Source: Tigriopus japonicus
Taxonomy: Eukaryota > Arthropoda > Copepoda > Harpacticoida > Harpacticidae
Direction of reading: 5' to 3'
Assembly: GCA_010645155.1 (NCBI GenBank)
Contig: CM021318.1
Location: 8,232,311-8,296,310, forward strand
DNA: 64,000 nt
Shown here: positions 1 through 13,595 of the stretch, piece by piece
Layout of the letters: every line of letters begins with the position of its first letter
Numbering within the stretch: position 1 is the first letter of the stretch
The notes under the pieces: model-generated
Told to the model about the DNA's origin: nothing
Databases searched by the model: none
Seen by the model: the letters and a program-made list of their open reading frames with translations, nothing else
Program-made: the position numbers and the translations under genes

Positions 1-3000
1 CCTCTAGTCGCCGTTGTTCTGCCAGCTGTCTTTCTTGTGCCTCTTTTCTACTCTGAGCCAAGGCAGCTTTTCGGGCAAGTTCCTCTTGGGTTCTTCTTTC
101 CTCTTCAAGTTTTTGTTGCCGCTCAAGATCCTCTTTGCGTTTTCTTTCAATCTCTGCTCTTCTTGCGGCTTCTTCTCTGGCCTGTCTAGCCTCTTCTTCC
201 TTCTTCTTTTGAAGCTCTTCCTCTTTCCTTTTCTTTTCGAGTTCTGCGGCCAACGCGGCTTCCTCTCGAGCCCTTCGCTCTGCTAGAAGTTTCTGTTGTT
301 TCTCCAATTCCTCTTTTCTCTGAGCTTCTTCTCGTCGTTTCTGTTCCTCTTGACGAATCCTTTGCAGTTCCAATCTGCGTTTGTTTTCCAACTCTGCCAG
401 TCGATTTTCCTCTTCCTTCTTTCTCTGTTCAGCTAGAAGTCTTCTTCTTTCTTCAAGTATCCTTCTTTCGGCAACTAGCTTTTCTTCTCGTTCCAGTTCC
501 TCCTTTCGTTTTCTTTCTTCCTCCTCTTTTTGCTTCCTCTCTTCTTCTAGTTTCCTTTTCTTCTCTGCCTCCTCAAGCCTTTTCTTTTCTTCTTCTTCTT
601 CGCGTTGCTTTTTCAGTTCCTCTTCTTTCCTTTTCTTTTCTTCTTCTTCTTCTTCGCGTTGCTTTTTCAGTTCCTCTTCTTTCCTTTTCTTTTCCTCCTG
701 TTCTTCCTTCTTCTTTTTGTCCTCTTCCTCCTGTTGTTGCCTTCTCTTTTCCTCTTCCTCTCGAGCTCTCCTGATGGCTTCCTCTTGTTTCCTTTGTCGC
801 TCTTCTGCACGTCGCCTTTGAATTTCCTGTTCTGTTTTCTGCCTCCTGGCCTCATTTGCTGCCCTCTCTTTCTCATCAACATCTTTTTGGGCCTCTTCTT
901 TGAGTCGATTTTGCCTCTCAGCCTCATCCTCATTTTCCTTTTCTTTCTCTAGCTCTTTTTCCTTCTCGTTTGTTTTTCTTCGTTCTCCGCGAATTCTGAC
1001 AATCTCTTTTCTTCGCATATCATTGGAGGGCAAAGAAGTACTTGCTGGAACTGTGGTATGCCTTGAGGTAGTTCTAAATCGAATTGGACTTGATAGTGGA
1101 GCATCCGTGGTGGTAAATACCGCCTCAGTGGTCTGAGGCACAACACTGGATGGGCTTTTGGGCACAGGCTCTTCATCTTGAAAGTCGATCTTAAATGGTC
1201 GGGCATCCCTTCTGGTACCGCTGATTCGCGATAGGAGTTCAAGCTCAATAGGATTTACACCTAATCCGGATGTGGTTGACTCAAAAATGCTTAAAGGATT
1301 AGCAGTGACTGTTGTTCCAAAGGTAGAAGAACTTTTTGCAGGCGAAGTAGACCCACTTGATGATATCTTGCTCAACTCAAACATATGAATCCCAGCTACA
1401 GGGTCATCGTCAAAGTCCGTACTGGGCGATAAAGATATGGAAGGGCTTGTGGTTGGATCCACTTTATCGATTCGAACTTCTCCTTTGTTTCCGATGCGTT
1501 TGATATCACGTACGATCCCCGGAACCTCTTTCAAAGTGTCTTCAATTTGAATAATTTGTACTGTAACGGGATTTCTTTGAGCTTCAGAGGCCTGCACTCT
1601 GTCAAAATCCCCACCCACATAATCAATGGCATCATCACCAAAGTATGATGGCGATGACTTGGGCGATGATGATGATGACGACGACGACGTTGGTAACTTT
1701 GACGAAGGGGATGGCGAAGGCGTTTGTTTGTCAGCATATTCATAATCTGATATGGCACGGGGTTGAGCACTGGAGGGAGGAAATGACGATGAAGAATCTG
1801 AAACAATTAAAAAAGAATCCGTCAACGGTGTTCGTGTTCTGTTTAGACAAATTGCCTGCCCCTCATTCTCGATGCTCTGTATTCAAAACAATTTGTGGTC
1901 GTGGGTTGGACTTGTCGTCGAAGTGGCCCACTCAGCAAAACCAATGCTCTATTTTTTAAAAAACTTGGGTAACGGGCAACATAGTTATTCAAATTCCGGG
2001 CTGATTGAAAATTTATGCTGTCGTGATTTAACGAGGAACATAACTCACCTGTAAAAAGTGGGACAACGTCAGTTGCATTTTGAAAGAAGTTTCCGGCTTT
2101 GGAATGAAGTTGGCATAGCCATCCCCCATTGTCTTGTGGGCCCACATTGGACACAATGATCCCACAATCGGTCTCCGTAAAACCGAAGAACGAAATCCGA
2201 CCATTTTCGTGACTGGAGTCCGATCCTTTAAAGCTATAGGTTGAACCATAGGGCGTGGTCCAGAGACACTCGTCGAAAGGCTTGTTTGCGTGACAGACCA
2301 GAGTGGCGTCCGTATTGGCATTTTGCATCAAAGCCGTTGGAGCGGATAACTTCAATGGAGCTGAAAGAGATCCACACACCGATTAAGCATCTCTGGTCGT
2401 TTATTTGTTTGACATGTGTCAATGCTAAGAATGCTCCGAAGAATCCACTCTGAGGAGAATCAATCACGTATACTTACTTTCAATGACAATCTGGAATTCT
2501 TTTGTCTGAACCTGGAAATTCTGATTGGTGCTCGATCCGATCTCACAGACCCACGTGCCGGAATCTCTCAGCTCCAAATGAGAGATTTGAATGGTACAAT
2601 CAAATTTCGGATCGGCACCTTTCCAAGCGATTCGGCCGGTTTCGACGTAAATACCCTCGCCTACAATGTAGGTATTCAAGTAGGGCGTCTTCCATCGGCA
2701 AAGGTGGACCTCGCGATCCGAGGAACAATTCAAAATTACGTCATCCCCGACCTCTTGCGTGGCTGGCAAGGGAACTTCATCATCCCCGTCATCCGTAGAA
2801 ATCCTTCGGTTGCTCTGATTGGGATTGGGACGTGGGCCGAAATTTGAGTCCAAATTTCGAGGCGAGGACTCTAAGAAAAAAAGAACAGAGTAGTTCCATA
2901 AATCAGCCCTTCATACGAAGAAGACGAGCTGTCTTTTTGGCAGTCAGACAAAGATTTTTCTTAGCTAATTAACGTCTTTGCTTCATTCAGTTATCTACAT

Positions 3001-6000
3001 GGGTTTCAGCACTTGTCAGATAGAGACGGAGCTAAATATGAGACCAAACGTGGTGGCATAAGCCTCGTGATTTATGGTTGGCTCGAACTGAAATCTCACG
3101 ATTTTTCCATCACTGCCTGATTGCAATCCATTTAGATCCCTGCGTGGATTGATCACACCTCGTTGAAGTTGCAATAGGGCTCGATTTCGTAACGCACCCA
3201 TAGTTTCTCTCTTCCTCTTGTCTCGCATATGATTTTGAATACCTCGATATGGTATGGACTAGCAAATATCGACGAATCTAACCTTATATTGCTGATCGAT
3301 TCTTCAGTAAATATTAGGATAATTATTCTGTCTACGATCACTCATGAAGAAACAATCCGAATTTGGCATATCCGGCTCAAAAATGAAAGTAGACATTTTG
3401 TAGAATATTAGTCCACCCCAAAACTAGTTGTCCATGTTCTTGGCTCTTGCACAAGTGATCAGTGATGATCAGACTTTTTTTGCCAGCAATGATCCTCGAA
3501 TATGTTTTATCAACCGCGAAGGCGGTTCCCCAGACCTTGGTTGCGAATCCATTCGCTATCCATTAATTTGCGGAAAACAAATCGAATTCTTCCCAAATCA
3601 GAATTGCATTTCCTGCGGAGGTCAAAATCATATGTTCATATCGAGCGTGGTGGTGGTGATTGCTTCCCCACTCCAGTCTCAAAGTCAGGTTTGATGAACG
3701 ATTGTCGAAGACGGCAATTATTTTCTCTTTTTGTCAGCCATGAAGTTTACAATTATTCAATTTGCTTCTCGATATCAAAAAACCCGGAAGCCATCTTTTT
3801 GTTCTTTGGAACGACCCCAAGTCGCAGATGTGCCTACATGTACAATACATATGGATGTGCTGAATATAGGAGTATTCAATCGTAGCATTGGCCATACACA
3901 GTGAACATCAACCCGTGGACTCCTCAACCGGCTGGACCTCTCTGTAGCTCCGTTCAAACATGAGCTCATCGAGCTTGAGGAGTCCATGGATAATGGTGAA
4001 GTTGTCGTGCTTAGTTGCTTTGGACGCAACACTGGAAGTTATTAGCCAGACATGGACGGATGGTTATGATTATCCCCTTGCTGGAGAAGTGGTTGGTTGG
4101 GTGGGTGGGTGGCCTGTCCTCGCGTCAATTTATTTGTGATAGTATTCAATTCATATCCCCCTCACGAACAAACGGACCAACGACCGTAGACACGACCTCT
4201 TCTGGAGATCTGCAGGAAGGGAGGGATTCCTAAAATTTGAGCCATGCAAACTTCGATTATGATTTGAGATTGGGCGTGGAAACGTTTCAGTAATGCCCAA
4301 AAACGGTTATCTCAGGTACATAGTACATGATTGAAACCAATTCCCGATTCGTTTCGGCTCTCAACACTTCTCATTCCCAATCAGGGGCGTGAAATCAACG
4401 GCGTTGATATGGATTTTGAAGAGGAAACGAACATTATGGCGACATTCATACTTCCTAATCCACGACAGAATGATAGCAAATCATCGATATCTGATTTATG
4501 TTCGAAGGAAATTGACAAAGGTTTCTTCGACTTTGTCGACAAACTACCCTGATTCAGTCCTACGCACTCAGAACTTTGAAAATTTAGCTTGAAATATGGC
4601 ATAGGAGTACCATAACGTAAATGCCTAAATAACATTTGATTTTTTTTATAATCTTCCACTCTATACTTTGTTGACAATGTTTGGAACAAGGAGTGCAAAC
4701 TTTGGATTTTGGATCTTTTTTATTGGGATCCAATTACGCAAATAAATGGAATATTGACAGCTGTCATTTCGAAGGTCTTCACTTGGCAGCTTTTGAGCAT
4801 GGTTATTGTTTTCAGATGTTCCTAAAAGCAATTGAAATCAAATTGTATATTGGGATTTAAAACCAAAATTTATCCTATTTACAAATCCAGAAAAAGTAAC
4901 TGATTACTTCGAAAAAAAAGCTAAACGACACAACCAATTGCTGTTCTGAAGGTGCTTGCTTAAATTTGTCTGTGTCTTGTCAACCTTTGGCCTAGGAAGT
5001 GTGCAATTTTTCAAATATTCAAGCGGATTCTCGTCTCAAACGGTGACCGAAAAACCCACAATGGGCCCCCAAATCATCTGCCAAGGTATGCAACATTTTT
5101 TCATTGAATTCATTTTAAAGGCATATGCCTATTTACAAAGAAAGAGTTTCAATGTAGAGAAATTGCCACGTGTTGTTACAGTATTAATATTCTTTGTTGC
5201 CTTCCGGTTCATTTGTGCCGCCATTTCGGCTTTTTGATCGCTGGATGTGTCTAGTACACTCGTTTATGATGTGAAGGAAACACTCATCACAAAACATTAG
5301 CTAAGGTGGTGTACGTTTGAATGCTGAATAACAATTTTCTGATTCGTTTAGCATTGATTGTTGGCAAATCAATGAAGTACGAAGGCTATTCAAACACACG
5401 GATAACCACTTTGGTCGCTTTCAAATTCATGGTATTTCAAATACTCTCGTAAAGTCAATTTCAATTGAAATGAAGACAGACGATCGGTTTGTTGTTCAAG
5501 TTTAAGGCTTTATTACATTGTTAAATATGTTTTCTTAAATTGTTGGGGAACCTAGCGCTGAAAAAAAAACCTCTTATAAATAAAGGCAACACCGCTCTGC
5601 ACCAATAACAAAAATAAACTAACCCTTCGCTATTTTAACATGAAAGGATCAATTGAATTTTAAGGGCTTGGTTCTCAATATCAAACGAAGATCATCAATG
5701 ACTGTTAAGTAAGGTTTCAGCTATTATGGAAGAAAAAATCGAAAAGTTTGAATAATTTCTTAAAAAGGCATCTGGTTTCCGAGAGAGATCTTCAACATTT
5801 TGGGACAAATTTGAATCAATTGGCATAAAAAAACAATCCCTCTATAGAAATGCGCAGAGTGAACAAAATGGAACAAAAGGCGAACTGTTCAAGACTCGTC
5901 TTTATTTCGCCACCCACTATGAGAAGTGTCTGTATTAACCGCACATTCACATGATTTGACTCAGTAGGGAACTACCTTAAGTTTGTTTTACCATCCCGAG

Positions 6001-9000
6001 TGTGTCGATGATCTGATCAAATTTTCGTTCACGATTCTCATCCCCGTTATGAACCATCTACCGTAGGATGGCTGACTGACTGACTGACATATGATGGGAG
6101 GTTTTGAACAACAAAAATTGATTTCATTACTGACAAGAGAACGAAACATGCCTACCTTGGCATCATTAAATCGGTGTCTGCGTGCGTCTTGATATCTATA
6201 ACGGTTCCAGGTGCTCTGGACAATTTGTTGTTGACTGAAAGAAGTTAGTTTCCATAATAGCTTCTTGATTGCTCATAATTTGAACCAACACAAATCGAAT
6301 GCGAAGGCACAATCAGAGATAAATATGGCTTTTAGGGCACTTATTTGCGATGCGAACGATGCAAACGCCGGAGTGGATCAAAGAAAAGGGATCGACTAAT
6401 TTCCTGTGTCATTTATCTTGCTATTGAGGGGGTTTCCGTTATGTAATAACACTCGGAATACATTATTTACGATAGGGCCTGGTTGACCGTCATTTTTAAC
6501 ATTGACTGAGAGAATGACATCCATGTTTTCAATGCCCGATCCTTCAAAACATGGCTAAAATATTTCCCAACCCCTTCCCCAATGTCTGTCGATAAAGATT
6601 AGATCAGCAGTAAAAGCAAAAAAAATGGTTTTTAATGGGGGTTAAAGGCGTGGAGCTCCATATTTTGGTGTCCCGTGCCAAATAAAAATCTACTAGAAAG
6701 GCAACGATACACCAATATTGAGGAAATATCAGTTAAAAGAAACATCTTTGGGTATACTCTTAGCATGTCTTCGTGAAATTTATTGACTTGTTTAGAAATT
6801 GTGATTTGGTATCCAGTGGTGGCTTTCACACTCAAATTACGTCTGTTCTAATCTTGTGAAAGATCAAATCAGCTTGGACTGTCCATCAGTTATAATTAGC
6901 CAAATAGTGCCTGAATTGCTTAGTTGCAAGGAACAAAAGAATTGGGCAAACACCTATACTTTTTCTGTTGTTTATACCAAAAGTCACTTTGACATCTTTT
7001 CTAACATGAATTATTGCTAAAGCCTAGGGTATGGTAGTTATGGACTACCCTGTATGTTGATGTGCAATAAAAGTTTCAGTATGTACAGACACATTGCCCA
7101 AAGGATTCCGTTAGAATTGCTTGGCAACAAATGAAATCCTGGCTTTTACGAATTTAGTTTGACAATTACAACCTCAAAAAAATGATTTACTCGGTTTTGT
7201 AAAACATGTTTTCCCAACATATAGTGGTCATATTTAGCTATTGACTGTAAAGCGTAACAACATGAATCCATTTTGGGATTTTAAAATTACAGGGTGTTAT
7301 GCGCATGAATATGTACTTTGGATGGAAAATTATAATGTGATAGTCAACAAGCTGATTGACACTCCATTTTTTTTGCAATAGAGCCGGCTGCGTGTCTTAT
7401 TGGAAGTTGCTGGTGATTACCGAAGCACGTAATAGATACGTTTTATTTTAATCCACAGAAATAGATGGGAGGTTTGTTTCAACGAGGTGTGTGTGGACTC
7501 TTAACTGCCTTAAACTAACCATGAATTGCGGTGAACAATTTGCCACCACGGAGTTATATAACTAACGACTGGGCCCGAGGTTCTTTTGCGAGGAGTGTCT
7601 GATTAATTACCCGCAGATGCTGAGTCACGAAATAGTATTCACGAGGCTTCAAAGATGTCAGAAGCGGAAGCGGGAAGCCAATGCAACAAAGAACAGCACG
7701 GAAATATGTTTAACATTAACATTTTTAAATTATACACCTTCAAAATGGATTAGTAGTGTGTGAAGCATGAGTCCACGAGCCACGTGCCCATCTATTTCTT
7801 GACAAATATCTTGAGAACTTCATTACGGTGTGCGGTTAAGCGCGCCATTAGCTAAAAGAGGGTGACCCTTAGTACCTTTCACGTCCAAATTGATGCGATC
7901 CGTCTTGGTGCGAAAATCGTCGTGGATCACCGCGCCCACTTCGCATTCCCATCGACCTTGATCCCGCAACTCCACGCCCACAATCTCGAGTCCACAGTGA
8001 TTATCACTTGAGAACCGTTGCTCCAAGTACCTCAAACGCCCACTTTCGGCAAACACGCCCTCACTTAAGGTGTAGATGTGGCCATAAGGAGTTTTCCATA
8101 AGCACAAGATGGGCTTGATCGTGGAGGTACAGACTAAACTGATGTTCGTCTTGGGAGACGTCACCAAATGGGAAGGAGTGGCACTGACGGAGAAATCGCT
8201 TTGAGCTGAGATTCCTCCTACCTAGAAGTTAAATATATCTATGCTTAATGGTTCATGAAGATTCATATTTCTTCTAACTACATTGGCTCACGATTTTCTT
8301 GAATTTTGAATTAGAAACACTGCGTTGATCTACTGCATTGTAAACAATCCGTAAATTCACTGCTTGATGCAAGTTTCAAGTTGTTTATTTAAATACATAA
8401 TTACGTGTGTATTAATAAAATGTGCAAATCACACGAAGGAGCATCCGGGAAACTGATTTCCTCTAAAAATAGAGTCTCATGCACCTAAGGAAAGAGCTTT
8501 AAACCAGATCGACCAAGGTGTGGTTAGTAAAATCTCAAAAATGTGTGATTACACGCGAAATTGTCCACGCAACATCATGCACATTCATTCAGAATTTGCT
8601 CGTCTCATGCAAAACCTTCTTCCCTTCTTGTCTCTCCCAACTCCATGGCCAATTCAACGACCTTTAAAGCCTCATTGATTCTAATTGCATGAAATGAAGT
8701 CATGTTTTGCACATTGGACGTTGAAGACGTCCAGTGAGTATGATTTGAGGTGAAGATCACTTCCGATTTGTCCGTCTGATCGACAGAGATCCTTTGGTTG
8801 AAACATGGCTAGCCAAATACTGCGTTTTCTCCCCTAACGATCGCCATTCATGCGGTTCACCTATTTTTTTTTTTTTTTGGATGTCGAAGATGCGTATGAC
8901 ATTGAGAATATTTGAAGATTTGCCAGCCTCTCATGTTTGAACATATTCCGACTCTCGAAACAAGCCCCCAACCCCTGAAATTTAAAACGAGACCAAACGA

Positions 9001-12000
9001 TCGCCTCAAACCGGCAGACTCGAGCAAATGACCAAGGACTCCCAAGGTCGTGACCATTTGTTTGTGGTATGGAAATCGTATTCGAGATTTTCTGCCAATT
9101 TTCACGTTCATGCCAACTTTTGTGGAGGATTCCTCGATAGCAAAATGATCGCTTTGATCTCTTCCACCTCCACCTTCTTCGTCTGAGACTACTTGTTCAA
9201 TCCAAAATCGTATGTGTGAATGTAGAGAGTCGAGACGATACGAAGGGCTGGGAAGTGCATGCATTTTTGACTGATGAGTGTAAAATTCGGCCTTCGCGCC
9301 TCATCAAAGCCAATGCTGATTTGGCTTCAAGAGTTTACAATCCGTATCCTGCCATTCTGACACACTCAGATTCAATATGAAGCCAATTCAATCCGGGGTA
9401 ATTAGTCGATTTCTTGAGAATCAGAGTCCGGATGGAACATGATGATTCGACGGCCCTGACAAGGTAACAACAGGTGAGTTAGACCAGTTTCATTGGATTT
9501 TCCACCATTTGCGTGCGATTTCATGCAAATCATTGGTAGAGTGAGTGCTGTTGACTTGGGTTGATTTTTGATAGTTTTTGGACACACGGTATATACCACT
9601 AGGCTTTACATTTCACTACCCACAAACGTAGGTGGTTTTGCGATCTTGCCATCCATCACCCCTCATGCCTGTTTTTGGCTTCTACCATGTTTTGGCAGGG
9701 AGTAATTTGGGGTACTTGACAAAGAGTACGGAAAAATTGGCCCCCCCCAACAATTTCAAAGATATGAGGAAATCCCTGGCTATCTGATAAGTAAGTACGT
9801 CAAGTGAGATCCTAGACAAGGCAAGTTTGGGACGATCTTATAGGATAACCATCAAGCCTCCAACCCCCGTTAGCATTGCGGCATTTAAGATCTGCCCACG
9901 TCGATCAACTGCTTTCAATAAAGACCTTGTGCCAAAGAAATCAATGACGCCAAAGTCGATCGTGGGTGTAAAATTGAGCTCTTGCCTGAGATCGGTTATT
10001 GATAAATGATCCCTTCGCCAGGATTGCCACATCAGAGCCAATGTATTTAGACACGAAGGAAAGTTGTAATCCATTTAGATGTAGATTGGTGCCAATTCGT
10101 TTTGGATTGGGATGATCCCGGGCGTTTGGCATTATTGTGTGTAATTGAACAGAGTATCGAGCGAAAAGGTGTGAGAGATAGTGTCCCATTTCTTGAGAAA
10201 CGAACGCATCCGTTCGTTTCTTTCTCTTTGCGATTGTGATCCAAGGATGGTTGAACACTGCCAAAACTTCGAGGCAAATGCCATTTTCCAATCCACTTAA
10301 ACCAAAGGATGGAGCTCGATGTCGAAGACATGTTTATCTCGATTGAAACATTGAACGGATGAATTTTCGAGAGAGTGAACTTTCAAACGAAACTTTGCCA
10401 AGACAGTGAGTGGAGTCGCTATTAGCGACGGAAGGTGAAGAAATGGAGCATGAGACTCAATATCTGTCTCCCGTTTGCTGGGTTGACTTGCTTGCTTAGT
10501 GGTGGTGGTACAAGTCAAGGAGACGACGAAGATGCGAGGGTCGATCTGTTTTGTTTATGAAGAGAAATGGTTCTCATCCTCTTCTTCGTCTCCAATACAA
10601 CCACTACCACCAGTATCACCATCATTCATAAGAGGAGCTGAGGGGGAAATCTCATGAACGCTCATGATGCCAAAAGTCAACTCGACTAACTGGAAGGGAA
10701 ATTTGTGTCCCTGAATGCTTGAACAAGGCTGCCTGAAATGGAGCAAAAATATGGAGCTCGACAGGTGTGGCAGGATATCCATCCTGTGTTAAAGTCACAT
10801 CATTGCTGTAAAAATAAGATCCCGACCACAGAAAAAAAACACTCTCCCCCGTGAATTTAACAAGGGTTCTAGAAATAAGAGAGCAGTTCTTCGGATCGGT
10901 CATAAACCCTAATGCTCAAATGAAAAAGTACTATTCATCATGAGACAATCCGTGCTCTTTGGGAGATGAAGGCGTGAAAATGATGGCGTGGATAGAGATG
11001 CAGAATTGGAAGAGATTGTTAAGACCGCAGATCCCTCAAGAACCACATGAACCGGCATTGATGAGGTTGATCGTGATACCAAATTCGGTTTCTCACCAAA
11101 TTGATCATGATAATTTCCCGCCAACAAAAAAAAGAAACAACCTTCAGGCTATCACTGCACCGTATTTCGTCATCATTCGCTTCGAAGTGTGTCCAATCAA
11201 GAAGGCCCCAAAGTGCGTGACCAGCATTCCGAGACCAATTCATCACCTTCGTTTTAGGCGATGCTGGCTGAGCCGTCTTTGTTCCCAAAATGTATTTGTT
11301 CGAAGGGTCATATTTCACCGAATCTCGAAATGCCAGGCACCAAAGCTTTTTGGAGAGCTCATAACCCGGTCCGAAGTTGAGGACAAAGAATCAGCTGATG
11401 ATGGTTACAACCGGATTGTTTAGTGTGCGAGCACATAAACTTTGGAGGTTCGACGACATGATTCTTCGACAGGCGAGTTTGAAACAACGCTGAAGACGAA
11501 GGAATAAGGCCTACTTGGGATAGATGGATGGAATGCTCTTGTGGACGAGAGATGAACAAAGAACTTGAACAATTCACAGAATGGTCCTCCTCAGGAGCAA
11601 CTCATCTTCATGGAATGTTAATGCATGGATATATTGCTCTCCCAGGTATTTGAGAGCCTTTTTCGAGCCAAATCTAGAATTAACTCCTCCTATTCCCCTC
11701 ACTGAGACAATCTGAAGCAGTGTTCATTGAAAAAGATTGTTCCAAGACAAGATGGATTCATTGGATAAAGCAAATTGAGATCAGATTTTGAATAAAACAT
11801 GCGAGAACGATTAAATGGTGGTCCAACCACGATTTTCTCTTTTCGCCCCTTCTTGCATGTTTGAATATGAAGTTAATAAAAAATTGTAGAAAGAAAGAAT
11901 TGTAAATAAACCACGCTCTAAGAACCTCACGACATTGCGCTTGTTGTTGATAGGAACGGGGGTTGCGAACTTTGTTGAAAAAATCGCAAGATTCAAGGTT

Positions 12001-12684
12001 TGGCAGGGGAAACGTGAGAGTTTTCTTGTCATAAAATTCAACATGGCTCCAAATAGTTGCATGCTTGAACTGTAAGCAGTAGCAGTCGAGTCGGCGAAGA
12101 TCTGTCGAAGAAATGGCAGACGACGATTGTGCCAAAGTGAGGAAGTCCGACCATGGAAACCAAAACTGATTCCTCGTCACCCCAGGAGGTTCAGTTTGTT
12201 CAACTGTCTTATCTACGCTTTGCTTGACAAATGAGTTGGCTATAATCTTGGATTTTCAACGGGACCTTCATATCCCACGGGGTTCCAATTGTTTGTTCCT
12301 AGTTACACTTGGAACTATTCATTTTCTACCATGACTTAATTAGAAAAGAACAACATCTCCCATTGGTTGAGTAGGGGGCCCCCAATATGGTTGGCAAGGA
12401 TGCTCCTACTTTTCGAGTTCATTCAAGGCTTCCTCACGAAGAGACGTGCCAAATTAGCATGATTTTTTTCCGTTTCAAAACCACCCGACTTGGTCATCAA
12501 GTTTCACCTTCATTCATAAAGGCAAGAATTGTATGCTTACCCCAACTAAAATAATAAGCAGTAGGCAAAGATTAAAAACTGGGGCTGGGCTTGACGTGGC
12601 CCCCAATTGATCACTGTAGTGGAAGGGGTAACTTCCTCGGATTTTCCTGGACACTTCCTTTCTTCTCCTGGGTTTGGCACTCAT
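1..12684 (-). CDS. Secreted/anchored protein: three four-Cys Ig-like domains plus long charged coiled coil (C-terminus off window)
   Basis: Exons in gene order: 12684-12541, 8221-7876, 2870-2478, 2360-2049, 1797-<1. All joins keep frame and use GT/AG; 997 residues are visible. Exon 1 starts at the first in-frame ATG and ends in a hydrophobic stretch (NLCLLLIILVG) continued by VGGISAQ in exon 2, which fits a signal peptide with a long n-region or a signal anchor. Exons 2, 3 and 4 each encode one Ig-like domain (roughly residues 65-162, 170-293, 297-398). Each has C...C-x-W-[KT]-T-P-Y, a third Cys, then D-x-G-x-W-x-C, giving four cysteines rather than two. Exon 5 encodes a Ser/Thr/Pro-rich linker with an Asp/Ser patch. 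From about position 1020 leftward it encodes more than 330 residues of Glu/Arg/Lys-rich coiled coil. The Ig parts indicate an extracellular location. The role is unknown, and a transmembrane segment could lie beyond the window. Two introns are very long (4.3 and 5.0 kb). Confidence 0.8.
580..682 (-). repeat. Tandem duplication of about 51 bp inside the coiled-coil exon
   Basis: Two nearly identical copies of about 51 bp lie head to tail. Each encodes a KKRKEEELKKQREEEEE-like block. The length difference is in a (CTT)n run encoding glutamates. The frame is kept, so this is internal expansion of the coiled coil and likely length-polymorphic. Confidence 0.7.
2871..7875. other. Intron 2 of the Ig/coiled-coil gene; no gene seen
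   Basis: This 5.0-kb AT-rich intron lies between two Ig exons. It starts with a GTACTA donor (minus strand, 7875) and ends with a TTCTTAG acceptor (2871). I saw only short ORFs without splice context or recognisable domains. Confidence 0.6.
8222..12540. other. Intron 1 of the Ig/coiled-coil gene; no gene seen
   Basis: This 4.3-kb intron separates the signal-sequence exon from the first Ig exon. The donor is GTAAGC at 12540 on the minus strand and the acceptor is TTCTAG at 8222. Several ORFs of 75-155 codons occur on both strands, but none shows a recognisable motif or consistent splice context. A run of 12 T lies near 8867. Confidence 0.6.
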
Positions 12685-13570
12685 TTTGTGGCTGATTCTG
12701 ACACCCCGACCGCATGTCACTTGTTCATGATGATCCTTAACACTCACAGTCACCTATCGTTCGATTTTTTTCCCCGATGCTGTTTTTTGTGCGTACTGTA
12801 CTAGGGCTCGTGGGAGGATGATGATTCCAAGAGTTTTGACCACTACACCAAGAGGTCCACAAACACGTCCATCACGGTCCAAGTCTTACACCTCACTGAA
12901 GAAGAATCGTTATTGTGCTCTCTGGATAAACGACCTTGAAAGGGGGCAACATTGCGCGGAGGATCATCGCCATCGCCCGAAGACGAAGAAGATCTCTATT
13001 CGCTCCCCGCAATCCGCGAGTGAGTGAGTGAGCAAACCTGCCAACCAACCAACCAACAAGATGCCCAGGTGCACCACAGGCAACAACAAACCAAGTCGAC
13101 TGTCACCTCAAGACTCGAGCCGCTTCGTGACTGCCATAATCCACGCAGTTACCATGATCTCCTCCCTTCGTCCTTTTGCCCCACCTGGGCGGGTCATGGG
13201 GCCTGGCTTATGATGAATAAATATGATGGGGATGACACCTACAATGACTCTTGTGCGAATCTGGACTCGTGGAATGGGCAGGAAGTGGTGAGTTTGGAAC
13301 CCCGAATGGTGGCTTTTCATAGGAATCGATCCCTCTTGCTCGATTCTAAGTCTAATTCCATCTGATTCGACTGAGATGTCTGTCTTGAGAGTTTCGGAAT
13401 CGTTCATCGATGTTGAGAGGACCCCCTTGAGTGCCGAGCCTGTGATTGAAGAAGATTTGCGCCTCGACGGCTTCTCGGGCCTCCTCAGGATCAGTTTGTA
13501 GTTTTAGACTTTGGAGCTTTACGTAGATCGACGTACTCGTACATTCAAGAGCTACTGCCCCACTCTATGC

Positions 13571-13595
13571 ATGATGATGATGATGATAATGATGA
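13571..13595. repeat. (ATG)n microsatellite
   Basis: Imperfect ATG trinucleotide repeat in the intergenic region, visible directly. Confidence 0.8.

Noticed and set aside
381..952. Ser/Phe-rich ORFs on the plus strand at the left edge
   Set aside because: Antisense shadows of the Glu/Arg/Lys-rich coiled-coil exon on the minus strand.
10959..11423. Plus-strand ORF of 154 codons inside Ig-gene intron 1
   Set aside because: No domain signature; opposing-frame ORFs overlap it; likely chance.
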